Source of the DNA: Leptospira sanjuanensis
GTDB taxonomy: Bacteria; Spirochaetota; Leptospiria; Leptospirales; Leptospiraceae
Assembly: GCF_022267325.1 (NCBI RefSeq)
Contig: NZ_JAIZBG010000001.1
Coordinates: 3,167,001 to 3,231,000 of the forward strand
Length of the DNA: 64,000 bases
Direction of reading: 5' to 3'
Below, piece after piece: positions 1-10,702 of the stretch. The first letter of the stretch is position 1; each line of letters starts with the position of its first letter. Below the pieces are notes generated by a model that searched no databases, was not told where the DNA came from, and saw only the letters and a program-made list of their open reading frames with translations. Made by a program: the position numbers and the translations under genes.

Positions 1-1499
1 TCGTCCTCTACCTTCTCGATCGCGGCGTTTTCAATCAAAAGCTGACCATAAGCGACTAACGTAAAAAGTTCTCCGAGAATAAGCATAAAATCCAGATCCT
101 TGGACTGTTTAGAATCCGGCGGAGTGTTTTTCAGAAAGTCTTTCAAAACCTCGATCTGTTTTCTGAAAATCTTTACGTTCGGAAGATTCACGCTCGCATA
201 TACTTCGTTGTAATCCGGAAAAGTGATCTTTTCAAAACCTTTGGAAGTCGTTCCTTGATTGAAAAGGAAGTCGTCATTTTGAAAGCCGTCCATCTTCGGA
301 ATTTTCGGAAGCGAAGAATTCGGTTCGAAGAAATAATTGTTCATGAACTTAATGATCAAGGCCATGTTTACATGCGCCGTTCCTTCAAGCTTAGGAAGAC
401 CGCGGATGTCTTTGGCGGCCATTTCGAAATACATGTTCTTCTCGAAACCTTTCGCTGCGATCACGTCCCAAAGAAGATTGATAACTTCTTCTCCCTGCAT
501 CGTCACCTTCATCTTCACCATCGGATTGAAGAGAAGATAACGTCTATCCGTTGCGGACGCGGATCTCATATAATCCTTCGCTCTTGCGGCAAACAGTTTC
601 ATGGAGAAAAGTCTGCAATACGCATCGACGAACATTTGTTTGATTTGGGAGAATTCAGTCACTCGGCGATTGAATAATTTTCTTTTAGAAGCGTGATTGA
701 GAGCCTCGTAAAAGGAATGTGTGCAGATTCCGATGGAAGCCCAACCGAGATTGTATTTGCAAACGGCGATCGTACTGAGCGACGCGTCCCAAGCTTCTCT
801 GTCTTTGGAAAGAATATCCTTTTCCTCGATCGGATAATCCTTGAGACCGTATTCTCCCACATAGCTCTGCGAGTTGACCACGTTCTGAATCAGTTCGTAA
901 TTCTTGTGTCCCGAGTTCACGGCAAAGAAAACGTAATTTCCCGTGTCCTTCATCTTACCGAAGGTGGAAACAATCGCGGCTTTGTTCGAATTTCCGATAT
1001 AGTATTTTCTCCCGTTGGCGACGTAGTTTCCGTTGCCTTTGTTTTCCAAAGACATTTCGCTGGAGATCAAATCGGCTCCGTGATCCTTTTCGGAAAGTCC
1101 GAACGCGAAAATTTCGCCGTCTTGCAGAAGTTTGGCGGTCTTGTGTTTGATTTCTTCGTTCTTGCTGTTCCAGATCGGACCGAGACCCAACATAGAAACC
1201 TGCCAAGTATACCAATAGCAAAGACCGTAAAAGCCCGCGATCTCGTTGAAGTCGCAGATCCGAGTCGTATCCCATCTGGAATCGCTCGGTCCGTATCCTG
1301 CGGGCGTCATCAACGTTGCAAAAACCTTTTCCTGTTTTTGAAACTCGAGAAAATCCGCATACCAAGTTTGATTGCGATCGTCTTCTTTTAACTTGTTCTT
1401 CCCTTTCTTTTCGAAAAAGGCAATCGTACGTTTCATAATGTTTCTGGATTTTTCATCCAGATGTTTGTATTCCGTTTTGTTTGGGTTTAATAGATCCAT
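1..1499 (-). CDS. acyl-CoA dehydrogenase-like protein (3' end cut by window)
   Basis: The minus strand is open from an ATG at 1499 to the window edge, about 500 codons, with no stop. Visible acyl-CoA dehydrogenase signatures are FAFGLSEKDHGAD (the flavin/substrate loop region), GRKYYIGNS, a helical stretch ending in FSQIKQMFVDAY, and an LEGTAH segment near the usual active-site region. Members oxidise acyl-CoA with FAD and pass electrons to ETF. It is longer than the usual 380-residue enzymes, so it belongs to a large-subunit type; the C-terminus lies outside the window. A weak purine-rich RBS (AAGAGAT) precedes the ATG. The substrate chain length cannot be read from the sequence. Confidence 0.85.
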   Translation of the reverse strand, partial: MDLLNPNKTEYKHLDEKSRNIMKRTIAFFEKKGKNKLKEDDRNQTWYADFLEFQKQEKVFATLMTPAGYGPSDSRWDTTRICDFNEIAGFYGLCYWYTWQVSMLGLGPIWNSKNEEIKHKTAKLLQDGEIFAFGLSEKDHGADLISSEMSLENKGNGNYVANGRKYYIGNSNKAAIVSTFGKMKDTGNYVFFAVNSGHKNYELIQNVVNSQSYVGEYGLKDYPIEEKDILSKDREAWDASLSTIAVCKYNLGWASIGICTHSFYEALNHASKRKLFNRRVTEFSQIKQMFVDAYCRLFSMKLFAARAKDYMRSASATDRRYLLFNPMVKMKVTMQGEEVINLLWDVIAAKGFEKNMYFEMAAKDIRGLPKLEGTAHVNMALIIKFMNNYFFEPNSSLPKIPKMDGFQNDDFLFNQGTTSKGFEKITFPDYNEVYASVNLPNVKIFRKQIEVLKDFLKNTPPDSKQSKDLDFMLILGELFTLVAYGQLLIENAAIEKVED

Positions 1500-1725
1500 T
1501 GATTTATCTCTTCATGATTTTCATTTCGACAAAAAGCGTTTCCGAAAATAAATACGAAGGTCGGAAAGGCTCTAAAGGAGAATCGAATCGGTGAAGGAGA
1601 AGTAAATCAGAAATTTCCATTCAGATTCGATTTCGATCAAGAATTTAATAAGAAATCGGCGATTTAAGGCAAAATAGAAACTCGCTTTTTTTACCGAATT
1701 CTGTTTGTTAGCGGAATTTACAGCT

Positions 1726-1870
1726 TGTCCCAAAACTTATTCCTACTTGGTTCGAAAAACAAGCGCAAGGTTCTGTCTCTGACGCTGCGATTCATAGAGA
1801 GCAGTGGCGCTGAGTTTCCCGCTGCGATCATAGAGAGCAATGTCATTGAATTTTCTTCGGGACAGGTTTT
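1726..1870. repeat. dispersed element bounded by TGTCCCAAAAC and GGGACAGGTTTT
   Basis: This lies in the 606-base gap 1500-2105, where I find no credible gene. The left end is TGTCCCAAAAC and the right end GGGACAGGTTTT, roughly inverted. Inside is GCAAGGTTCTG (1765-1775), shared with the element at 3993-4059, and an imperfect direct repeat of about 22 bases (1784-1806 and 1821-1843, core GCTGCGAT-CATAGAGAGCA). The rest of the gap shows nothing recognisable. Confidence 0.5.
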
Positions 1871-2105
1871 ATCATTGAAGCGAAATCATTCCTAAAAAAG
1901 AAATCCGCCGTGTCAATCCGGCAATCATCCTTGATCGAAACGGCGATCCGACCAAAGGACAATACGGATAACATTGGTATATTATTATTTTCTTAATTTA
2001 AAATCGCCGAATCGGCGGCAACCGCAAGAGAATCGAGATTTTAAACGATCTTTAAAAAACACCGCACCCGGAACCGAGGTGCGGCTAAAAGAGCGTGCTT
2101 GGAAA

Positions 2106-3233
2106 CTAAAACAGAGGCACGAAAAGAGACGGTTTCGAAAAAGGTGAGTTATGAACCGCTTCCGGATCGGAAATCGTGATCGCATCCAAACCAGCCTTCA
2201 AATATTGGGCCAATCCTTGGGTCTCCGATTGACTAAAGAATAAATCCTTATCCAACCATACGACTTTTAGATTGAAACCGTTCCAAATATTTTGAGAAAC
2301 TGGCAATCTCGGAACCGCCGTTGTTGTGTTTCCGGTTGGATCCAAACCCACAATATTCGCTGCGGCGGGATACGGTTCCAAATTGCTCATGGTTTCCAAT
2401 TGCGCGGGCGTCGGCGCTCCCGTAACGGGCACTCCATTGACCGCGTATTTGGTGTTGATATAAAAATCATCCGGTGTTTGCACAAAAAGACCCGTAATCG
2501 CATAAGGTGGATATGGAAACACATCTAGAATGATCAGCGATTTAAAATTCCAAACGAAACCTTTCGCAGAATTCGGATCACTCATCGGAGTATCTCCGCC
2601 GTACCAGGGTAAAGGAGAAGGAATATCGCTCGCGATGAGAATCGTATTTTCGATTCCGTATGCGCTTAAAAGACTCGAGCCCGTGCTTCTAAACCTATTT
2701 TGAATCAACTGTATCACGAGACCGCCGATACTATGACCTACGATGGTTGTTATCTTTCTTTTTTCCGTGTTGACCATGACGCTCAACAACGCTCGGAGCG
2801 CGTCTCCATAATTTGTGACGGTTAGCTCGCTCACGTTTGACGGCGTTGCGGCGGTCCCTTGATACATCGTACTCGCACCATGGCCGGGCAGATCCATAAT
2901 ATAAACGTGATGTGCTTTTCCTTGATTGATCAACTCCTTGGCTAAGGGTTCAAAGAGCGTGCTGTTATCGCCGAAACCGTGAACGAACAAAACGGTTTTC
3001 GGAAAAAGAATAATCGGACCTCCGCTCGGACGACGATAGTGTACGACATTGATCGTATAATACGTGGTGTTCAGCGAATAAAATCCTCGTCCGACCAAAT
3101 CGTATGTAAGAATTTCTCTCTCATACGCAGCGCTGACGGAATTTGCCCCAAAAAAAACGACTGTAAAACAAACGATCGAAACGATTCTTCGAATCCGATT
3201 TCGAACCTTTTTAAAATCCAATTCAATCTTCAT
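2106..3233 (-). CDS. exported alpha/beta-fold hydrolase
   Basis: About 375 residues. After a basic N-terminus (KKVRNRIRR) comes a hydrophobic segment and VSAAYE, a likely signal peptide, so the enzyme is exported. The core has LFVHGFGDN (oxyanion-hole region), MDLPGHG, the nucleophile elbow GHSIGG (Ser at about residue 175) and a late histidine in PEAVHNSPF. This is the lipase/esterase arrangement; the substrate is unknown. The strong RBS AAGGAG sits upstream; ATG at 3233 (9-base spacing) and GTG at 3236 (6-base spacing) are both possible starts and differ by one residue. It stands alone between two repeat-rich gaps. Confidence 0.8.
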   Translation of the reverse strand: MKIELDFKKVRNRIRRIVSIVCFTVVFFGANSVSAAYEREILTYDLVGRGFYSLNTTYYTINVVHYRRPSGGPIILFPKTVLFVHGFGDNSTLFEPLAKELINQGKAHHVYIMDLPGHGASTMYQGTAATPSNVSELTVTNYGDALRALLSVMVNTEKRKITTIVGHSIGGLVIQLIQNRFRSTGSSLLSAYGIENTILIASDIPSPLPWYGGDTPMSDPNSAKGFVWNFKSLIILDVFPYPPYAITGLFVQTPDDFYINTKYAVNGVPVTGAPTPAQLETMSNLEPYPAAANIVGLDPTGNTTTAVPRLPVSQNIWNGFNLKVVWLDKDLFFSQSETQGLAQYLKAGLDAITISDPEAVHNSPFSKPSLFVPLF

Positions 3234-3239
3234 CACTAG

Positions 3240-4177
<938 letters not shown>

Positions 4178-4516
4178 ATGAAATCATTACGCATCACAGC
4201 CCATTTATTCTTTTTGGCTTTTTTTCTCATTTCGAATTCCCATTTTGCCGTTTCCGAAGAGACGGAGCAAAGGCTGATGGAAAAAGCTTTGATCGAAAGC
4301 GCGGTCACCTCGGAGCAAAAAACCGCAGTTGCCAATTATTTGCGGACAATGGCAGCGCAAAAAGCGAGCCGTGCGGAAGAATTGCGGGAACTCTCCAAAC
4401 GTTCGACAGGAGGAAAGTTTCTCGCAAACAAGGCGCAATCGGATCGTTATCGCAAACAAGCCGAAGCCTTAGAAAGAGAAGTGGAACGGTATCAATTCCT
4501 GCTCAACAATTTGTAA
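4178..4516 (+). CDS. small exported hypothetical protein, coiled-coil rich
   Basis: 112 residues. A classic signal peptide (MKSLRITAHLFFLAFFLIS, cleavage probably near AVS-EE at residue 27) is followed by a charged, wholly helical-looking region rich in Glu, Arg, Lys and Ala with heptad-like spacing (EELRELSKRS, YRKQAEALEREVERYQ). AAAGG upstream gives a moderate RBS. I do not recognise a family. It is likely a small periplasmic coiled-coil protein. The next gene is convergent, so it appears monocistronic. Confidence 0.6.
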   Translation: MKSLRITAHLFFLAFFLISNSHFAVSEETEQRLMEKALIESAVTSEQKTAVANYLRTMAAQKASRAEELRELSKRSTGGKFLANKAQSDRYRKQAEALEREVERYQFLLNNL

Positions 4517-4832
4517 TCAGAAATTCTCTTTGAAAAAATCTTAAAAGCCCCGACAAGAGAGCGGGATTTCACTCGACTCCATGCAACTTTCCTGATATAT
4601 GCGATTCCCTCGAATTCTTTCACGCATTCAGAGCGTCTTTCGAAAGCATCGTTTGAGTTTGCGAAATTAGCGTCACCGGCACGAACGTAGCCCGGCGCCT
4701 CGTCTTTTACGGATCCGTTTCCGCCGATCCCGGATGAATCCATTTCGGACCATAACAAACTTGCGACTCGGTTTCTTACGTTTAGGTCCACAACCTCTCG
4801 ACGACCTACAACGGAATCAACAAGACGACAAA
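4517..4832. other. 316-base gap without a convincing gene
   Basis: A minus-strand frame of 114 codons starts with GTG overlapping the pcm stop by four bases (GTGA) and covers this gap, ending inside the 3' end of the upstream convergent gene. Its composition (many Ser, Arg, Val; no motif) does not resemble its neighbours. I leave it uncalled; comparative data could rescue it. Confidence 0.35.
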
Positions 4833-5498
4833 TCACAACAAAGGAACGAACTTCACGCTACCCTTCGTTTCAAACGACCAGTTATGCAAATTTCTTCTTG
4901 CGATCATCAAAAACTGTTCTTCTTTTCCCAAAGGAAAAATAAAAATCCCGCCGGGAACCAAGGACTGAAAGTAACAACTGTCGACTCCGGGAAGATCGGG
5001 AAGCGCGGCGCAAGAGATCATCTTATCAAACTGCAGCTCAGGGGTGAGAATTTTCGGCGCACTTCCGACCAGAAAACGATTCGATTCCGTGCAACGCGGC
5101 TTCCAACGTTCCAAATTTTGAATCGCATTTCGATGCAAAGTATCGAAGTATTCCACGGAAAAGAGTTGAACTCCGAGAAAAATCAAGACCGCGCTTTGAT
5201 AGCCGGAACCAGTGCCGATTTCAAAAATGCGATCACCCTTCTTCACATCCAAAAGCAAAGTCATCCAAGCCACCATAAACGGCTGCGAAATCGTTTGATG
5301 ACAACCGATCTGCACTGGCTTATCCTCATAAGCCTGTGCAGCGTGAGAATTCGGAATAAAACATTCTCGCGGAATCGAACGCATCGCGGAAAGAATCCGT
5401 TCGTCTCGGATTCCTCGAGCTGCGATTTGAGAATCGACCATCTTCTTCCTTTCTTCGAATCGAAGAGAAGGATCGCAAATTTTAAGGGGAGAAGACAT
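4833..5498 (-). CDS. pcm: protein-L-isoaspartate O-methyltransferase
   Basis: 221 residues, close to the usual 205-225. It repairs isoaspartyl damage in proteins using S-adenosylmethionine. Family motifs in order: MVDSQIAARGIRDERILSAM, IPRECFIP, the substrate loop around HQTISQPFMVA, the SAM-binding motif FEIGTGSGYQSA, then LVPGGIFIFPLG and a C-terminal FVPL. The usual acidic residue after the SAM loop appears in LFSVEYF, somewhat diverged. The gene ends soon after FVPL, a few residues earlier than many homologues. tRNA-Phe lies divergently upstream. Confidence 0.9.
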   Translation of the reverse strand: MSSPLKICDPSLRFEERKKMVDSQIAARGIRDERILSAMRSIPRECFIPNSHAAQAYEDKPVQIGCHQTISQPFMVAWMTLLLDVKKGDRIFEIGTGSGYQSAVLIFLGVQLFSVEYFDTLHRNAIQNLERWKPRCTESNRFLVGSAPKILTPELQFDKMISCAALPDLPGVDSCYFQSLVPGGIFIFPLGKEEQFLMIARRNLHNWSFETKGSVKFVPLL

Positions 5499-5552
5499 TG
5501 GAACTCTCCCGGAAACAAATCGGTGAGAGCGAGGAGTTTACGATCTTTTTCG

Positions 5553-5580
5553 TTGACAGTGAGGACTGTTTTTCTATGCT
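5553..5580 (+). promoter_or_regulatory. sigma-70-type promoter for tRNA-Phe
   Basis: TTGACA (5553-5558), a 16-base spacer and TATGCT (5575-5580). The predicted start of transcription falls about 7 bases downstream, just before the mature tRNA 5' end at 5593. The -35 is a perfect consensus, as expected for a tRNA promoter. Confidence 0.7.
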
Positions 5581-5588
5581 GTCCATGA

Positions 5589-5674
<86 letters not shown>

Positions 5675-5681
5675 TCCTTTT

Positions 5682-5924
5682 CTACTTTGCCGCCTTTCTT
5701 TCTTCCCCTAATTTCCAGAGTTCCGAGAAAACGACCTCGTCGATCACCTTACAAAGTTCCGGTTTATACAATTTCTTGACCGGAGGTTTCGGATAGATAT
5801 GAATTTCGTCCGTGTTGGGAATATAAGTCATCATCTTTTGAATCTGATCCTCGCCTTCCACTTCGTACATCGTGTAAGACATTCCTTTCGAAGGAATAAT
5901 CTGCTCCGTTTCTAAATATTTCAT
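5682..5924 (-). CDS. conserved hypothetical small protein
   Basis: 80 residues with natural composition: it begins MKYLETEQIIPSKGMSY and has an acidic middle and a Lys-rich C-terminus. No signal peptide, membrane segment or known motif is visible. It ends 16 bases from tRNA-Phe on the opposite strand. RBS AGGAGC lies upstream of the ATG. I do not recognise a family. Confidence 0.6.
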   Translation of the reverse strand: MKYLETEQIIPSKGMSYTMYEVEGEDQIQKMMTYIPNTDEIHIYPKPPVKKLYKPELCKVIDEVVFSELWKLGEERKAAK

Positions 5925-6006
5925 TCTGCTCCTATTCCTCTTTGTCGCCCCCGCTCCTTGATGAGCGAAAGAATTTCCTGCTGGATGTTTCCTATAGGCT
6001 AATCAG

Positions 6007-6459
<453 letters not shown>

Positions 6460-6534
6460 ACAAACGGAACGTTCCGTTGTTTCGGATTCGGGGAAGAATC
6501 AAGATCGGACGATCTCAGAAATATTTCCGGATTT

Positions 6535-6547
6535 TGTGGGAACTCCC
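6535..6547 (+). repeat. single copy of the GTGGGAACTC repeat
   Basis: TGTGGGAACTCCC in the gap between the P-loop gene and the DUF1577-like gene; a member of the family described at 32256 and 50005. The rest of the 248-base gap shows nothing else. Confidence 0.5.
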
Positions 6548-6707
6548 TCACTTAAGTAGAAAGGTCATCTAACGCATCACCTATCAAATTATCGAATCTA
6601 TAATTTGAAAAGTTTGTTAGGAAATTTTATATTTACCAAATTAGCATTCCATTCTATTCTTAGTTGCTCATATTGTATGAGGAAACGAGGTTCTTGGGGT
6701 AAGTTCA

Positions 6708-7877
6708 ATGAATGGAATCAAGTTGAAAAATCGAGAATTAGATGTCATAAGTTCTGCAGAACAAAGGAAGCATATTATAGAAAAACACCTCCTTAAGCAA
6801 AGCTTAATTATAAAAGGCGACAACGACAAGGAAACGGTTCTTATACAAAAATACATCGACGACGGAGAAAAAATCATCGTCGAATCCGATAGTGAAAAAG
6901 ATTTTCCCGAAGTCGGAGAAATCATTCTTTATAGAATTCTCGCGAAGTATGTGCAGATCGAATGCACTTTCTTAAAACGAATCAGCCCGAAAATTTTCGA
7001 ACTCAGCATCAATCAAATATCGATCGCGAAATCCAATCGTGCGTTTCCCCGTTATCCCGTCGCGGAAGACTCGGCCCACGTAACCAATATCAATTCTTCC
7101 AAAACCGTTATAGACGCGTCCCTCTTCAACATTCCGACTCTTGTGAAAGTCAGCTTTGAGGACTACAAAGCCAAACTCAAGGCCGATCAGCTCGGTTTGA
7201 TCGAGATCGACGTTTTTAAATCCGATCAGGAGGAAAAATTCGAACTCGTTAAAAGATCCAAAAAATACATTCATATTGAAAATACTTCTTTGGAAAAATC
7301 ATACAACTCAACGAACGAAAATCAGATCGACGTGGAGGATCAGATTCAGGAAGAAATTCCTTCGCTGATGAGAAAGTATAAGGACGAGAAAATCGTTTCG
7401 GAAATCATTTACCCGATCATCTATATCAATCATTCAAGACAATCGATTCCGCTCGGTTATATCTGGGTCAGAAGCAAAGAGAATCCTCTCGGCAAAGATA
7501 CGATCGACAAACTCTCGGAGTTCTCCAAAGAGATGGTGGCGCGCATCAAAGAATCCAATACGGTTTTAACCGCGGAAAAATTTCCGATCGTGGATATTTC
7601 CAACAATGGAATTTGCATTCGCATTACGGATCAACATCTGATCCAAACCCTACCCAAACATACGGGTTTCGTCTTTGACATTTATATTCGGATGCAGGGT
7701 TACTTTAAGGTCTTCGGAGCCATTCGCTGGTATTCGTACGACGAGATCGGAAATCTCATCCTCGGATTGGAATTGGTAGGCAAGTCCGCGTTTCCCGGTG
7801 AACGGGAAAAATTTCACCGAAACGTGGAACTTTTGGGTCAGGGGAAATTCACGGGATTAAAAACGCACGCGATCTAA
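6708..7877 (+). CDS. DUF1577/PilZ-like protein
   Basis: 389 residues, soluble, no signal peptide. Near residue 110 the segment NRAFPRYPV resembles the PilZ RxxxR-type c-di-GMP switch, and a C-terminal stretch (VDISNNGICIRI, then FKVFGAIRWY and LGLELVG) resembles the PilZ beta-barrel. Length and layout fit the DUF1577 family that I associate with Leptospira. A c-di-GMP effector role is inference. It stands alone; two EAL proteins are encoded elsewhere in the window (12795 and 54436). Confidence 0.65.
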   Translation: MNGIKLKNRELDVISSAEQRKHIIEKHLLKQSLIIKGDNDKETVLIQKYIDDGEKIIVESDSEKDFPEVGEIILYRILAKYVQIECTFLKRISPKIFELSINQISIAKSNRAFPRYPVAEDSAHVTNINSSKTVIDASLFNIPTLVKVSFEDYKAKLKADQLGLIEIDVFKSDQEEKFELVKRSKKYIHIENTSLEKSYNSTNENQIDVEDQIQEEIPSLMRKYKDEKIVSEIIYPIIYINHSRQSIPLGYIWVRSKENPLGKDTIDKLSEFSKEMVARIKESNTVLTAEKFPIVDISNNGICIRITDQHLIQTLPKHTGFVFDIYIRMQGYFKVFGAIRWYSYDEIGNLILGLELVGKSAFPGEREKFHRNVELLGQGKFTGLKTHAI

Positions 7878-7908
7878 GTAGGGAGATTTTGTGTTTCGAT
7901 CGCCCTAC
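7878..7908 (+). terminator. possible hairpin after the DUF1577-like gene
   Basis: GTAGGG (7878-7883) and CCCTAC (7903-7908) can pair across a 19-base loop directly after the stop codon. There is no clean T-run, so intrinsic termination is uncertain. Confidence 0.25.
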
Positions 7909-8090
7909 CGAATACTAACACATTAGAATTCTTTAATTTTCGAATTGAGAATGCTGCGTTCGATGTTTGATTTTTCGGCTTTCCAACGTTCATGTTTCAT
8001 AGGATTGATTCTGATTCTTTCTAAATTCGGTATTCCGATTGTTTTATAATCAGAATGGATGATAAGCGAATCCGAAGATCCTAATCGTTT

Positions 8091-9356
8091 TTAGAACTTA
8101 TTCAAATACGCGGATTGTAAGATCACGTCGCAAATCTTTCCGTTCGCTTTCGGATCGATTTCCACGAACGTATTCGCGTTGTAAGGCATTCCATAAATCC
8201 TCCCGTTCGGAGCCAAAACGCCTCCGGACCAAGCCCCGCCTCCGGGCGCCGTTCCGAAATAGTTTACGGTCAAGGTATCCGGATCAATCTCCACGAAAGA
8301 AGTTGCATTGAATGGAATTCCGTAGATCTTTCCGTTGGGAGCAAGAACGGCACCCGAATAGGCGTTCGCCGGTCCAGGCGCGGCTCCAAAGAGAAAAAAA
8401 CCGGGAGTGTTCGGATTGATCTCCGCAAACATGGAATAGTCGTCAACCATCGTATAAATTTTTCCGTTCGGAGCCAATGCGCCGCCGGCCCACTTGCCGC
8501 TGAAAGAAATAAGGAATGATCCGAAAAAAGTGGCCGTATTGGAATCCGGATCAATTTCGACAAACTGACTCGATCTTGCCGGAATTCCATAGATCTTCCC
8601 ATTGGGTCCAAGAACCCCTCCCGCAAACGACGGATCCGTAGGAACCAAACCGAAGATCGCGCCGGTTCTCGCGACAGGATCGACCACTTTGTAATTAGGC
8701 GCCGAAGCCGGCATCGGATACAATTTACCGTTAGGCGCCATCGTACCGCCCACATAGGAGTTAAAACCCGGCGCCGTTGTATAGTTCGTCATAAGATATG
8801 TGGAAGAATCCATCGATGCAAAACTGGATCGAAACGAAGGAATGAATTCTACGTTTCCATCAAAACCCAATACGGCTCCGGACCAATCATATAAACCGCC
8901 GGGAATTCCAACAACGGTCGTAGATAGAGTATCGGGGTCCAACTCGATCTTGTTCGCGGCCCCATAAGGAATCGCGAGAATCTTTCCATTCTTCATAAGA
9001 ACGGCCCCCCGATATGCGTCCGTAATCGGACCGATCGCTCCGAACGTATTCGCAACGGGCGGGCCGCTACTTCCCAAAGCGGCCTGCGCTTGCAGTTCCG
9101 CTTGCACCTTCGGCCATTGGCTCGGTTGAATCACCTCTTCCAAAGAAGTCGATGCACATGCTCCCGGCGGAGCGGGAGGCAAATCCTCGTTCGGGGTTTT
9201 CGGGAAATCGCCGGAACCGTTGCATCCAACATTGATTCCGGATCTACAAGTGTAGATCCATAAATTGAGTATGGAATTGTTGGTCGGATCGGAAGGCGCT
9301 ATACGACAAGCGCCCAGGAAATAAATTCCGAAAAAGAAGGGAAGAAATCGGTACAT
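8091..9356 (-). CDS. lipoprotein with beta-propeller-like repeats
   Basis: 421 residues. A short signal sequence ends in the lipobox LGAC (Cys at residue 17), so it is anchored in the envelope. From about residue 110 a unit of roughly 45 residues recurs six to seven times, with core APNGKIYGIP followed by FVEIDPDT and an aromatic-Gly segment. Such repeats normally fold as a beta-propeller. No catalytic motif is visible. The stop of the AraC-type regulator gene lies 10 bases upstream on the same strand, so the two may be cotranscribed. Function unknown; ligand binding or surface adhesion are guesses. Confidence 0.8.
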   Translation of the reverse strand: MYRFLPFFFGIYFLGACRIAPSDPTNNSILNLWIYTCRSGINVGCNGSGDFPKTPNEDLPPAPPGACASTSLEEVIQPSQWPKVQAELQAQAALGSSGPPVANTFGAIGPITDAYRGAVLMKNGKILAIPYGAANKIELDPDTLSTTVVGIPGGLYDWSGAVLGFDGNVEFIPSFRSSFASMDSSTYLMTNYTTAPGFNSYVGGTMAPNGKLYPMPASAPNYKVVDPVARTGAIFGLVPTDPSFAGGVLGPNGKIYGIPARSSQFVEIDPDSNTATFFGSFLISFSGKWAGGALAPNGKIYTMVDDYSMFAEINPNTPGFFLFGAAPGPANAYSGAVLAPNGKIYGIPFNATSFVEIDPDTLTVNYFGTAPGGGAWSGGVLAPNGRIYGMPYNANTFVEIDPKANGKICDVILQSAYLNKF

Positions 9357-9365
9357 TCAAAAACA

Positions 9366-10478
9366 CTAATTGAGTGTATACGATGGAGAATGTTTTTTGA
9401 AGAGATGAGCCTCTCTGAACTTTTTCGGAGACATTCCCGTTTCACGTAGAAACGCCCTGTGAAAAACGGAATTCGAATTGAATCCCACCGCGTTTCCTAC
9501 CGAGATCACGGAACGGGTCGGATCGTTGATCAGAATCATCTTCGCTTCCTCAACCCTGAACTGATTGATGTAGTTGTTGAAGTTGATTCCCTTATGATCG
9601 TTCAGATAAGAAGACAACTGATGCACCGAGACGCCGAGTTCTTCCGCGACGTTCGGAAGGCGAATATCCTCGTCGAGGTAGATTCGTTCCTCGTGAATCA
9701 GGTAGTTCAGCTGTTTGTCGAGCGCATCCATATCAATGTCGCCGAGGATGGACTTTTTTTGCGTGTTCTTCTGCGCTTCTGAAGCCGAGTCGTCGCTTAA
9801 CAAATCCTGAAAGTAGACGCTTATAAAGTAAAAGTAGATAACGTCGATCGTAGTCATCACCCCTGAAAGAAGCACGAGAGTCTTATTGTCTAAAATGATT
9901 CCCATGATTTCAAGAAACGCGCAGAAGGAAACGGAGACGACCAAACCGGCCAACAGCTTCGACTTCAAACGTTTGAATTCGAAAACGTGATTGGCGACCA
10001 TGTGATAAACGGCTATGCCGACGTAAACCAATACGAACATATCCGTAAGATAGAGAAACATTCCGAATTCTAATCTGCTCTGCTGATCGTATAAGCTTGC
10101 GATCGGAATCGATAAGACGATCGGAGGAATCAGGTTCCAATAGTATTTGGAAGGAAGATGGCTGTATTTCGAAAAAACCATAACGGAACAAAGATAAACG
10201 AGAATTCCCGCGGTCGACAACGCGATCAGATCGATCTGAAACAGAAACCTCCTCATCCAATTGTATGAAATCGCGTTAATCGAATATTCGTCGAAATACT
10301 GAAAGATCGCAGTCAGTATCAAAAGCGCGGAAAGAAAATAATCAATCTGTCCTTTCGCTCTTATCAAACGTCCGATCCCGACAATCAATGCAAAAAATGC
10401 GCCGAACCGCGCGATTTCAATCAACAATTCTTCCCTAAGGAACCAATCTACCACATTCAACATAGTCTCAACTTCCAC
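9366..10478 (-). CDS. membrane-anchored AraC-family transcription regulator
   Basis: 370 residues. The first ~230 form about seven hydrophobic helices (for example FGAFFALIVGIGRLI and LLAGLVVSVSFCAFLEIMGI). A charged linker follows, and the last ~100 residues are an AraC double helix-turn-helix: LPNVAEELGVSVHQLSSYLN, then VISVGNAVGFNSNSVFHRAF and GMSPKKFRE. It would sense a signal in or through the membrane and act on DNA. The first start is GTG at 10478; ATG at 10463 with GGAAG 8 bases upstream is an equally good choice. The lipoprotein gene at 8091 follows after 10 bases and may be its target or partner. Confidence 0.85.
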   Translation of the reverse strand: MEVETMLNVVDWFLREELLIEIARFGAFFALIVGIGRLIRAKGQIDYFLSALLILTAIFQYFDEYSINAISYNWMRRFLFQIDLIALSTAGILVYLCSVMVFSKYSHLPSKYYWNLIPPIVLSIPIASLYDQQSRLEFGMFLYLTDMFVLVYVGIAVYHMVANHVFEFKRLKSKLLAGLVVSVSFCAFLEIMGIILDNKTLVLLSGVMTTIDVIYFYFISVYFQDLLSDDSASEAQKNTQKKSILGDIDMDALDKQLNYLIHEERIYLDEDIRLPNVAEELGVSVHQLSSYLNDHKGINFNNYINQFRVEEAKMILINDPTRSVISVGNAVGFNSNSVFHRAFLRETGMSPKKFREAHLFKKHSPSYTLN

Positions 10479-10702
10479 ACTTGAATTTCTTCTTTTATAA
10501 TTCGATTTTCATTTCATGAAGAATTTCTAAATCATATCAATCGTTCTAATCAATATAATATTTCCCTTCACTCCGCTGTTCCATTCAATTGACCAACAAA
10601 ATATTACCGGTTTTTTTTCACCTCAAAGACGACTGACGTATACGACATGGAACCATCGACATATATTCGAGAACGAACTCCAAGCTTTGCTCCACGATCG
10701 TT

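Noticed and set aside
4492..4836. 114-codon minus-strand frame overlapping the pcm stop by four bases
   Set aside because: No motif, atypical composition and it runs into the 3' end of the convergent gene; the GTGA overlap alone is not enough.
4734..5588. 284-codon plus-strand frame
   Set aside because: Antisense to pcm, which carries the full methyltransferase motif set.
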